Shown in pieces: positions 6,889 to 12,938 of a stretch of DNA of 12,938 nt. The notes under the pieces were generated by a model. It had not been told where the DNA came from. It was given only the letters and a program-made list of their open reading frames with translations, and ran no database searches. Origin of the DNA: Alphaproteobacteria bacterium (GTDB lineage: Bacteria > Pseudomonadota > Alphaproteobacteria > Micavibrionales > SZUA-601); assembly GCA_003250865.1 (NCBI GenBank), contig QKJH01000135.1:1-12938 (forward strand), given 5' to 3'. Every line of letters begins with the position of its first letter. Position 1 is the stretch's first letter. The position numbers and the translations under genes are program-made.

Positions 6889-8148
6889 ATGAATTTTTTC
6901 AAGTTTGCACTCAAGAACCTTATCGGACGACCTATCCGTACGGTATTGACCATCGGCGGGGTGGCGCTGGCGGTTGCTGTGGCGGTCAGTCTGGGCGGCT
7001 TTAACCAAGGCTATAAAAAAGCCATTGAAGGCAGCATCGAACAGTTGGGCTTTCAGGTTATGGTGATGGCCAAAGGTTGTCCTTATGAAGCGGCTACCCT
7101 GATGTTAAAGGGAGGAACCGGTTTGCTGTATCTGCCGGACAACGCCTATACCCAGATTAAAGAAGATCCGGATGTTCAGGCCATTACACCCATTTTTATC
7201 GGGTTGGCTGAAAAGCAGAATGTCGGCATCATGGGTGATGAAGACGAAGGCGATGGTTCCAATGCTTTTACTATCATGTCGGGTATTGATCTGAAATCTT
7301 TTAAGGAGATGAAACCCTGGTTCACATTCAAAACCGGCGAGGGATATGACGGCGGACGCTGGTTTGATGAAAATGCCACCGATGAAATCGTTATGGGATA
7401 CGAGGTGGCCGAGTATGAGAATCGTAAAGTCGGTGACACATTTTATGCTTCGGTAACGCCCAATGGAGCAGTGGAGCCGGTGATGCATGAATTTAAAGTT
7501 GTCGGCGTGCTGGAACGTACCGGCTCGCAGGATGATGGCTCGGTCTATATTCCGCTTAAGGCTGCGCAGACGATTTTCAACCGTCCCAATGAATTGACCA
7601 TTGTCGGTATCAAGCTCAAAGAATTTAACGGTATCCGCATGCGTGAATTTGAAGGGCGCTGGTTAAGAATCCCCGAAGTTCAGGTCGTTAGTTTGCAACA
7701 GGTGAAGGGCGCTTTAATTTCGCTTATCGGAACGGCACAAATCATGATTGCCGCCGTGGCTATCATTGCCGTGATTGTTGCCATTATCGGCGTTATCAAT
7801 GCCATTATGATGAGTGTATTCGAACGTATGGGTGAAATCGGTATCATGAAGGCCGTGGGGGCATCACGCAAACAGGTGTTCATTTTGATATGGATTGAAA
7901 CGCTCTTTCTGACGCTTATTGGTGCGATTGTCGGCTGCTTACTGGCGATTGTCGGTTCAGGAGCTGTTGATACGGCATTGCGCTATCTTTTGAATATGGG
8001 TGTTACAACGGATATGGTTGATATTACCTTGCCGTTGTTGGTACTGGCTGTTGTAAGCGCTGTTATTCTCGGTCTGCTGGCGGGCATTTGGCCGTCTTTG
8101 CGTGCCGCCAATTTGCGCCCGGTTCAAGCCATCCGTTCATCCGAATAA
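6889..8148 (+). CDS. MacB/FtsX-type ABC transporter permease
   Basis: A 419-residue inner-membrane permease of the MacB/LolCE/FtsX superfamily. One membrane segment lies at about 17-37. A large periplasmic domain spans about 40-275. Three more membrane segments lie at about 278-308, 329-356 and 381-402. The cytoplasmic coupling stretch ERMGEIGIMKAVGASRKQV (312-330) and the closing SLRAANLRPVQAIR (403-416) are classic. These transporters work by mechanotransmission on periplasmic substrates rather than by passing them through the membrane. The periplasmic domain carries Cys64 in KGCPYEAAT (62-70), an unusual feature and possible metal contact. Residues 116-124 are strongly acidic. The ATPase gene follows 15 nt later; no separate membrane-fusion protein gene is present. 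Confidence 0.9.
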   Translation: MNFFKFALKNLIGRPIRTVLTIGGVALAVAVAVSLGGFNQGYKKAIEGSIEQLGFQVMVMAKGCPYEAATLMLKGGTGLLYLPDNAYTQIKEDPDVQAITPIFIGLAEKQNVGIMGDEDEGDGSNAFTIMSGIDLKSFKEMKPWFTFKTGEGYDGGRWFDENATDEIVMGYEVAEYENRKVGDTFYASVTPNGAVEPVMHEFKVVGVLERTGSQDDGSVYIPLKAAQTIFNRPNELTIVGIKLKEFNGIRMREFEGRWLRIPEVQVVSLQQVKGALISLIGTAQIMIAAVAIIAVIVAIIGVINAIMMSVFERMGEIGIMKAVGASRKQVFILIWIETLFLTLIGAIVGCLLAIVGSGAVDTALRYLLNMGVTTDMVDITLPLLVLAVVSAVILGLLAGIWPSLRAANLRPVQAIRSSE

Positions 8149-8163
8149 AAAGGAAATAGGATT

Positions 8164-8850
8164 ATGATACAAAACAACGAAAAAAAGGTTCTGATAAAAG
8201 GACGTAATCTAAAACGCTACTATTACCGTGCTGCTGAAACGGTCAAGGCGCTGGACGGTATTGATATTGATGTCTTTGCTGGTGAATCACTGTGTATCCT
8301 CGGTGCTTCAGGCTCGGGCAAAACAACCTTGATTAATCTGTTGTCCGCTTTGGATGCACCAACGGAAGGCGAATTGTTTATTGATGGCAAAAATGTTATC
8401 GGGCTGAGCGAAAATCAGCTGGTGGATATTCGCCGCGGCGTTATTGGTTATGTGTTTCAGAAATTCCATCTAATACCCACCCTAAGCGTGGCTGAAAACG
8501 TCGCTCTTCCTCTGATGTTTTTGGGAATGCCCTATTCAGACAGGGATATTGATGTCATTCTGGATTCGGTTGGATTGCTTGACAGGCGTACCCATAAACC
8601 GTCCGAACTGTCCGGTGGCCAGATGCAACGTGTTGCCGTGGCGCGCGCTCTGGCTGTTAAACCAAAGGTGCTGATTGCGGACGAGCCGACGGGCAACTTG
8701 GACAAGCAGACGGGCGATGATGTCTTTGCGCTTTTCCTGGATTTGGTCAAACAGCAGAATATCGGATTCATATTGACGACGCATAATCTGGAACTGGCCG
8801 AGCGCTGTGACCGCGTTATCGTTCTGGAAGACGGTAAAATCATTTCATAA
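8164..8850 (+). CDS. LolD/MacB-type ABC transporter ATP-binding subunit
   Basis: A 228-residue ABC ATPase that should pair with the permease encoded just upstream. All motifs are intact: Walker A GASGSGKT (47-54), Q-loop Gln99, signature LSGGQ (149-153), Walker B VLIADE (169-174), D-loop NLD (178-180) and switch His207. Length and the LSGGQMQRVAVARAL and ADEPTGNLD blocks are those of the LolD/MacB/FtsE group. It energises the permease from the cytoplasmic side. It is the last gene of the operon; a strong terminator begins 26 nt after its stop. AGGA precedes the ATG. I avoid the symbol lolD because the operon context differs from the lipoprotein exporter. Confidence 0.93.
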   Translation: MIQNNEKKVLIKGRNLKRYYYRAAETVKALDGIDIDVFAGESLCILGASGSGKTTLINLLSALDAPTEGELFIDGKNVIGLSENQLVDIRRGVIGYVFQKFHLIPTLSVAENVALPLMFLGMPYSDRDIDVILDSVGLLDRRTHKPSELSGGQMQRVAVARALAVKPKVLIADEPTGNLDKQTGDDVFALFLDLVKQQNIGFILTTHNLELAERCDRVIVLEDGKIIS

Positions 8851-8875
8851 CATCAGAGCTCCCCTCCTGAATGGA

Positions 8876-8907
8876 AGAGGCCGCAGAAATGCGGTCTCTT
8901 TTTTTTT
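8876..8907 (+). terminator. Strong rho-independent terminator of the csoR-ABC operon
   Basis: AGAGGCCGCA (8876-8885), tetraloop GAAA and TGCGGTCTCT (8890-8899) form a 10-bp stem with one G-U pair, running into a T tract to 8907. The GNRA loop and long T tract make this a textbook intrinsic terminator. It separates the copper-type operon from the nrd region. Confidence 0.93.
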
Positions 8908-9083
8908 GTGACCATAAAACAAGTGAAAATTGAACAAAAATGGTTCGCTTGATTCTTTTGCTGTCAAGAGTAAAGAAAAATAGATTTTTTTTCACACTGT
9001 GATAGGGTGTTTTTAAAGCGTACTTATTCACTCCTAAATCGCTGTTTTTATTCTTTTATCGACTCTGTGTTTACCGGATGTTA

Positions 9084-9130
9084 ATACATTGGGTTGTGGT
9101 TTTGCGTTTTATAAACACAATATCTTGTGT
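9084..9130 (+). promoter_or_regulatory. Probable pair of NrdR boxes
   Basis: The distal box ACACAATATCTTGTGT (9115-9130) is an almost perfect NrdR box: inverted ACACAA/TTGTGT arms around TATC. A weaker partner at 9084-9099 (ATACATTGGGTTGTGG) lies exactly 31 bp upstream, the tandem spacing (three helical turns) known for NrdR targets. NrdR is the ATP/dATP-sensing repressor of ribonucleotide reductase genes. The pair sits just upstream of the -35 element. Confidence 0.75.
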
Positions 9131-9138
9131 TTTATCTG

Positions 9139-9167
9139 TTGACAGTCCATCGAATCTAATTCATACT
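9139..9167 (+). promoter_or_regulatory. Putative nrdAB promoter
   Basis: TTGACA (9139-9144), a 17-bp spacer and CATACT (9162-9167). The -35 is perfect and the -10 matches 4 of 6. Transcription would start near 9174, giving a leader of about 128 nt before the nrdA ATG. The nearby NrdR boxes support it. Confidence 0.55.
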
Positions 9168-9204
9168 AAAATGGTCTTTTACGGATGAGGATGGTGAGAT
9201 ATCA

Positions 9205-9223
9205 ATACCGTTTAAAACGGTAT
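9205..9223 (+). repeat. 19-bp perfect palindrome in the nrdA leader
   Basis: ATACCGTTT (9205-9213), centre A, AAACGGTAT (9215-9223). It lies about 30 nt downstream of the predicted transcription start and 78 nt before the nrdA ATG. It could be a dyad operator or, in RNA, a hairpin (the 1-nt loop would need a few pairs opened). No T tract follows, so it is not a terminator. Confidence 0.7.
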
Positions 9224-9301
9224 CCTGCCTTTTACTGTTTTTGTCTGTTTCATATACGACACCATAGATGTAACACACATACCTTGAATAGGAGTATTGC
9301 T

Positions 9302-11842
9302 ATGCGCGTGACCAAACGTAACGGATCCCTTGAAGATTTTCGGGCAGACAAAATCAATTATCAAGCTGAACGTGCCTGCGAGGGCTTGGACAATGTTTCC
9401 GCCAGTGAAGTTGTTCTTCATGCGCAATTGAAGCTTTATGATGGTGTTACGACCAAGGAAATTGACGAGGCGCTCATCCAATCCGCTCGTTCGAAAATCG
9501 AAACCGAGCCCAACTATTCTCTGGTGGCATCACGCCTACTGAACTCGGTATTGTGCAAAGAAGCATTTTGTGAAGATCCGGCCGAAGATTTTGACGCACA
9601 ATATAAATCCTATTTTAAATCCAACATGGAAAAAATGGTCGAGCTGGAATTGCTCAATCCGGAACTGCTGACCTTTGATTTGGACACGTTGGCTGCTGCA
9701 ATCCAACCGTCTCGTGATAAAGAAATTCAATATCTGGGTGCACAAACGCTGTATGATCGTTATCTAATTCATCAAGGCAAGCGCCGTCTGGAGACACCGC
9801 AGGCTTTCTTCATGCGTGTGGCCATGGGCTTGTCCTTTAATGAAAAGAACCGCGAAGAAACTGCTATTGCTTTTTACAACAAGCTGTCGGTCTTTGATGT
9901 TCTGTCATCCACCCCGACATTGTTCAACTCCGGCACAATGAAGAGCCAATTGTCTTCATGCTACCTGAACACGTTCGATGATTCCATTGACGGTATCTTT
10001 GACGGCCTGTGGCAAGAAGCACGGAAGTCGAAACATGCCGGTGGTCTGGGCTTTGATGTTACGCCGTTCCGTCCGCGCGGTGACTATATCAAAGGCACCA
10101 ACGGGGAAACACAAGGTGCTGTTTATTTCTGGAAACTGTACAACGATTTGCTGATTGCAGTGAATCAAGGCGGTAAACGTAAAGGAGCCGGTTGTGCCTA
10201 TTTGGAAACATGGCACGGCGACATCGAAGATTTCCTGTTGCTGCGTAAAAACACCGGTGACGAACGCTCGCGTACCCATGACATGAACACCGCCAACTGG
10301 ATTCCGGATTTGTTTATGAAGCAGGTGATGACAGACGGGCCATGGTATTTGTTCTCCTCGCACGAAGCGCCGGAACTGCACGAAACCTACGGCGAAGAAT
10401 TTGAAAAACATTACTGGGGCTATGTTGAAAAAGGCAAGCGCGGCGAGCTGCGCGTTTTTGAAGAACGCAATGCGAAAGATTTATGGAAGAAAATGTTGCG
10501 CGCGCTGTTCGAAACCGGCCACCCGTGGATTACCTTCAAGGATCCGTCCAACATCCGTTATGCACAACAACATGAAGGTGTTGTTCACTCCTCGAATTTG
10601 TGCACGGAAATTTTGGAACATACCAAGCCGTCAAAATACGAGGACGGTATCAAAACCGAAGTCGGTGAAACGGCCGTGTGTAATCTGGCATCCATCAATC
10701 TGTCCGGCCATGTCGAAGATGCCGAACTGAATTGGGACAAGCTGGCCGCGACGGTGAAAACCACCATTCGTATGTTGGACAACGTAATTGATTTGAACTA
10801 CTACCCGACACTCGAAGCCAAAAACTCGAACATGAAACACCGTTTTATCGGCATGGGGTCGATGGGCTGGCAGGACATGTTCTATCAGCTGGGCGTGAAT
10901 TATGAATCCGAAGAAGCAATCAAGCTGTCCGACAAGATTTACGAATTTATCAGCTTCCACGCTATTCAGGCTTCGTCCGAATTGGCTGCGGAAAAAGGAA
11001 CCTATCCGACCTATGACGGTTCGCTGTGGTCGCAGAACATCTTTCCGATTGATACCTATCGTCACCTGATGGAAATCCGTGGCGAACACGCCATGCCGAT
11101 TGGCGAGGCGAAAGAAACGCTGGACTGGTCGTCGGTACGTGAACATGTTGCACAGCACGGCATGCGTAATGCCCTGACCATGGCGATTGCGCCAACGGCT
11201 ACCATCTCGTACATTGCGGGCTGTTCGCAATCCACAGAACCGGATTTCTCGGTCATGTATGTTTACTCGACCCTGTCGGGCGAATTCACAGTGGTCAACC
11301 GTCACTTTGTCAACGATATGAAACGCATGGGTTTGTGGGACGAAGACATGGTGCAACTGATTAAGCATGTGGATGGTGATTTGGCTCTGTTGGATGATGA
11401 GATCATTCCACAACAAATCAAACAGAAATACAAACCGGCTTTCCGTTTGGATCAATCCTATCTGCTTAAATGTGCTGCGGGTCGCCAGAAATGGATTGAC
11501 CAAGGCATGTCGTTGAACCTGTACAATAACTCGACCAGCTTGAAAAATCTGAACGACATCTACACGGTCGGCTGGCAGTTGGGTCTGAAGACGACATATT
11601 ATCTGCGTAACGAAGCCGCATCACGCGTTGAAAAATCAACCGTTGACAAAGGCGCTATCGAACGCATTTTGGAAAGCAAGCGTAACGGCTCGACCAGCCC
11701 TGTGGGGGAGCCTGTCCAGACATCTCCGGCGGCCGAACACCACGAGCCGGCGAACCAGAATGCGACCGCTGCGAATAGCAGTTCTTCAGCCAGCAATCGT
11801 GTTGATATGGTCAACCCGATTGAATGTGTCGGCTGTCAGTAA
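9302..11842 (+). CDS. nrdA: Ribonucleoside-diphosphate reductase, alpha subunit
   Basis: An 846-residue class I alpha subunit that reduces ribonucleotides using a radical supplied by NrdB. An ATP-cone allosteric domain occupies about 1-85. Active-site residues are in place: Cys220 in LSSCYLN and Cys460 in AVCNLASINL form the reducing pair, Cys434 in NLCTE (with Asn432 and Glu436) is the thiyl-radical cysteine, and Tyr766-Tyr767 are the radical-transfer pair. After about residue 790 comes a flexible linker rich in Ser, Ala, Asn and Pro, ending in Cys842-Val-Gly-Cys845-Gln, the shuttle that re-reduces the active site. The ATG at 9302 is chosen over the in-frame one at 9185 because AGGAG lies 7 nt upstream and the ATP cone begins directly. 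nrdB follows after 15 nt; NrdR boxes lie upstream. Confidence 0.97.
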   Translation: MRVTKRNGSLEDFRADKINYQAERACEGLDNVSASEVVLHAQLKLYDGVTTKEIDEALIQSARSKIETEPNYSLVASRLLNSVLCKEAFCEDPAEDFDAQYKSYFKSNMEKMVELELLNPELLTFDLDTLAAAIQPSRDKEIQYLGAQTLYDRYLIHQGKRRLETPQAFFMRVAMGLSFNEKNREETAIAFYNKLSVFDVLSSTPTLFNSGTMKSQLSSCYLNTFDDSIDGIFDGLWQEARKSKHAGGLGFDVTPFRPRGDYIKGTNGETQGAVYFWKLYNDLLIAVNQGGKRKGAGCAYLETWHGDIEDFLLLRKNTGDERSRTHDMNTANWIPDLFMKQVMTDGPWYLFSSHEAPELHETYGEEFEKHYWGYVEKGKRGELRVFEERNAKDLWKKMLRALFETGHPWITFKDPSNIRYAQQHEGVVHSSNLCTEILEHTKPSKYEDGIKTEVGETAVCNLASINLSGHVEDAELNWDKLAATVKTTIRMLDNVIDLNYYPTLEAKNSNMKHRFIGMGSMGWQDMFYQLGVNYESEEAIKLSDKIYEFISFHAIQASSELAAEKGTYPTYDGSLWSQNIFPIDTYRHLMEIRGEHAMPIGEAKETLDWSSVREHVAQHGMRNALTMAIAPTATISYIAGCSQSTEPDFSVMYVYSTLSGEFTVVNRHFVNDMKRMGLWDEDMVQLIKHVDGDLALLDDEIIPQQIKQKYKPAFRLDQSYLLKCAAGRQKWIDQGMSLNLYNNSTSLKNLNDIYTVGWQLGLKTTYYLRNEAASRVEKSTVDKGAIERILESKRNGSTSPVGEPVQTSPAAEHHEPANQNATAANSSSSASNRVDMVNPIECVGCQ

Positions 11843-11857
11843 GAAAGGAACAGTAAC

Positions 11858-12898
11858 GTGGAACCATTATTAAAAGATGATTTTGCACAGTCTAAAAGTA
11901 AAACCGGTGAAATTCTGGGTGAAGAAACCGAAGGTGTAAACCAGATTCTTCCGCACATGAATCGCTGGGCCTGGGATTTGTATATCAAGGGTGCGGCCAA
12001 TAACTGGATGCCGACCGAAATACCGATGGTCAAGGATCAGCAATCATGGAAGTCGAAAGATGTGTTGACCGATGATGAGCGTCTGGTGATTAAACGCTGC
12101 ATGGGGTTCTTTGCCGGTACGGAAAGTCTGGTATCAAACAATCTGATGTCGCTGGCCAAGTGGATTACCGATCCCGAGTGCCGTCAGTATATGGCGCGTC
12201 AGATGTACGAGGAGTGCTTGCACAATCACACGGTGGTGTATATTTGCGATGCGCTGGATTTGGATGTCAATGAAGTGTACGAAGCGCATATCAATATCCC
12301 GGCGATTAAGGACAAGGATGATTTTCTGATGGCTTCGACTGCCAACGTGAATGATCCACATTTTGAAACCAAAACCATCGAGGGTAAACGCAACCTGTAT
12401 AAGGCGGCCTTCATGTACTGGATTATTTGTGAAGGCACGTTTTTCTATTCCGGCTTTGCCATGCTCTTGTCGATGTCGAACAAAATCCCGGGTATTGCCG
12501 AACAGATTCAATATACGCTGCGGGATGAGAGGCTGCATATTGAATTCGGTACCAAACTCCTCAATACCATGCGTGCGCAATATCCGGATTTGATGACGGA
12601 CCAACTAGAAGACGAACTGACTCAAATCATGCAGCGTGCTGTTGAGCTGGAAGTTGCTTATGCCCACGATGTTCTGCCGCGCGGTATTCTGGGATTGAAT
12701 GCGGACATGTTTCTGGATTACATGCAATATATTGCCAACCGCCGTATGGAAGGATTGAGCATGAAGTTCCGTTATCCGAAAGACAAGAACCCGTTCCCGT
12801 GGATGTCGGAAAAGGTGGACATCAAAAAGCAGAAAAACTTCTTCGAGACCAAGGTTACCGACTACCAGTCCGAAGGTGTTCTGGATGACGATTTCTAG
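11858..12898 (+). CDS. nrdB: Ribonucleotide reductase beta subunit, class Ic-like (no radical tyrosine)
   Basis: A 346-residue ferritin-fold beta subunit that stores the oxidant used by NrdA. The six metal ligands are visible: Glu89, Glu119, His122, Glu192, Glu224 and His227. Ligand 1 is Glu (in TESLVSNN), as in Chlamydia, where E. coli has Asp84. The position seven residues after Glu119, Tyr122 in E. coli and Phe127 in Chlamydia, is Val126 (codon 12233-12235). The cofactor is therefore expected to work without a tyrosyl radical, as in the Mn/Fe class Ic enzymes. Trp50, Asp223 and C-terminal Tyr336 fit the radical-transfer path. Translation starts at GTG with AGGA 8 nt upstream. Metal identity cannot be read from sequence. 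Confidence 0.96.
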   Translation: MEPLLKDDFAQSKSKTGEILGEETEGVNQILPHMNRWAWDLYIKGAANNWMPTEIPMVKDQQSWKSKDVLTDDERLVIKRCMGFFAGTESLVSNNLMSLAKWITDPECRQYMARQMYEECLHNHTVVYICDALDLDVNEVYEAHINIPAIKDKDDFLMASTANVNDPHFETKTIEGKRNLYKAAFMYWIICEGTFFYSGFAMLLSMSNKIPGIAEQIQYTLRDERLHIEFGTKLLNTMRAQYPDLMTDQLEDELTQIMQRAVELEVAYAHDVLPRGILGLNADMFLDYMQYIANRRMEGLSMKFRYPKDKNPFPWMSEKVDIKKQKNFFETKVTDYQSEGVLDDDF

Positions 12899-12938
12899 GA
12901 AGGATACTTTTTAAGAATAGAGGATGTGTATTTGTTTC
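12899..12938. other. Window end after nrdB
   Basis: Forty AT-rich bases follow the nrdB stop. No terminator hairpin or start of a further gene can be supported before the sequence ends. Confidence 0.5.

Larger units (their letters stand above)
8908..9301 (+). other. Regulatory region and 5' leader of nrdAB
   Basis: An AT-rich 394-bp stretch without a credible gene. It holds the probable NrdR boxes, a promoter and a 19-bp palindrome (listed separately), and an 11-bp inverted repeat TCACACTGTGA at 8992-9002 whose role I cannot name. The frame of nrdA stays open back to an ATG at 9185, but those extra 39 residues look non-coding. Confidence 0.6.

Noticed and set aside
1187..9003. The 10-mer ACACTGTGAT shared by 1187-1196 and 8994-9003
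   Set aside because: Matches of this length are expected many times by chance in a 13-kb window, and the flanks do not agree.
9185..9301. N-terminal extension of nrdA to the upstream ATG
   Set aside because: The extra 39 residues resemble no alpha subunit, the region contains the leader palindrome, and the ATG at 9302 has the good ribosome-binding site.
10631..11503. A 290-codon open frame on the minus strand within nrdA
   Set aside because: It lies wholly opposite a well-conserved gene, lacks a ribosome-binding site and recognisable domains, and its His/Val/Phe-rich composition is what the complement of the nrdA reading frame yields.
12134..12604. A 156-codon minus-strand frame within nrdB
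   Set aside because: Antisense shadow of nrdB with no independent start signal or family features.

Overview
The window reads as chromosomal DNA of a Gram-negative, moderately AT-rich bacterium. Secretion signals, an outer-membrane beta-barrel, LolD/MacB-type ABC parts and the general gene style suggest a proteobacterium, probably alphaproteobacterial. That placement is an inference; there is no rRNA or other strong taxonomic marker. No tRNA, rRNA, CRISPR array, transposase or integrase was seen.

Layout. (1) 1-1036, minus strand: a phoH-family ATPase gene, cut at its 3' end by the window edge. Its leader (about 1037-1237) holds a short ORF with a good ribosome-binding site and a terminator-like hairpin, so it may be an attenuator or a small transcript. 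(2) 1413-3573, plus strand: yaaA, purine nucleoside phosphorylase and cytidine deaminase, closely spaced as a stress/nucleoside-salvage operon. (3) 3576-4013, minus strand: a Nudix hydrolase of the NUDT15-like type, convergent with the deaminase. (4) 4090-8907, plus strand: a six-gene operon. It starts at a near-consensus promoter with a CsoR-type palindrome inside it and ends at a strong rho-independent terminator. It encodes a Cu(I)-type CsoR repressor, an outer-membrane beta-barrel protein, a periplasmic protein resembling FMN-binding domains, a periplasmic OB-like protein with a CPxxGC motif and a Met/His-rich tail, a MacB/FtsX-type permease and a LolD-type ATPase. (5) 8908-12898, plus strand: a regulatory leader with a probable pair of NrdR boxes, then nrdA and nrdB.

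Two things stand out. The copper-regulated operon looks like a complete envelope-spanning ABC system, but it lacks the usual membrane-fusion protein and TolC, and I do not recognise it as a named system. The NrdB protein keeps all six metal ligands but has valine where the radical tyrosine belongs and glutamate in place of the usual aspartate ligand. That places it with tyrosine-free class Ic-like ribonucleotide reductases.

Several genes converge on nucleotides: phosphorolysis of purine nucleosides, deamination of cytidine, Nudix sanitation, and deoxynucleotide synthesis. YaaA (peroxide/iron) and a tyrosyl-radical-free NrdB would both fit a lifestyle with oxidative or metal stress, but that link is speculative.
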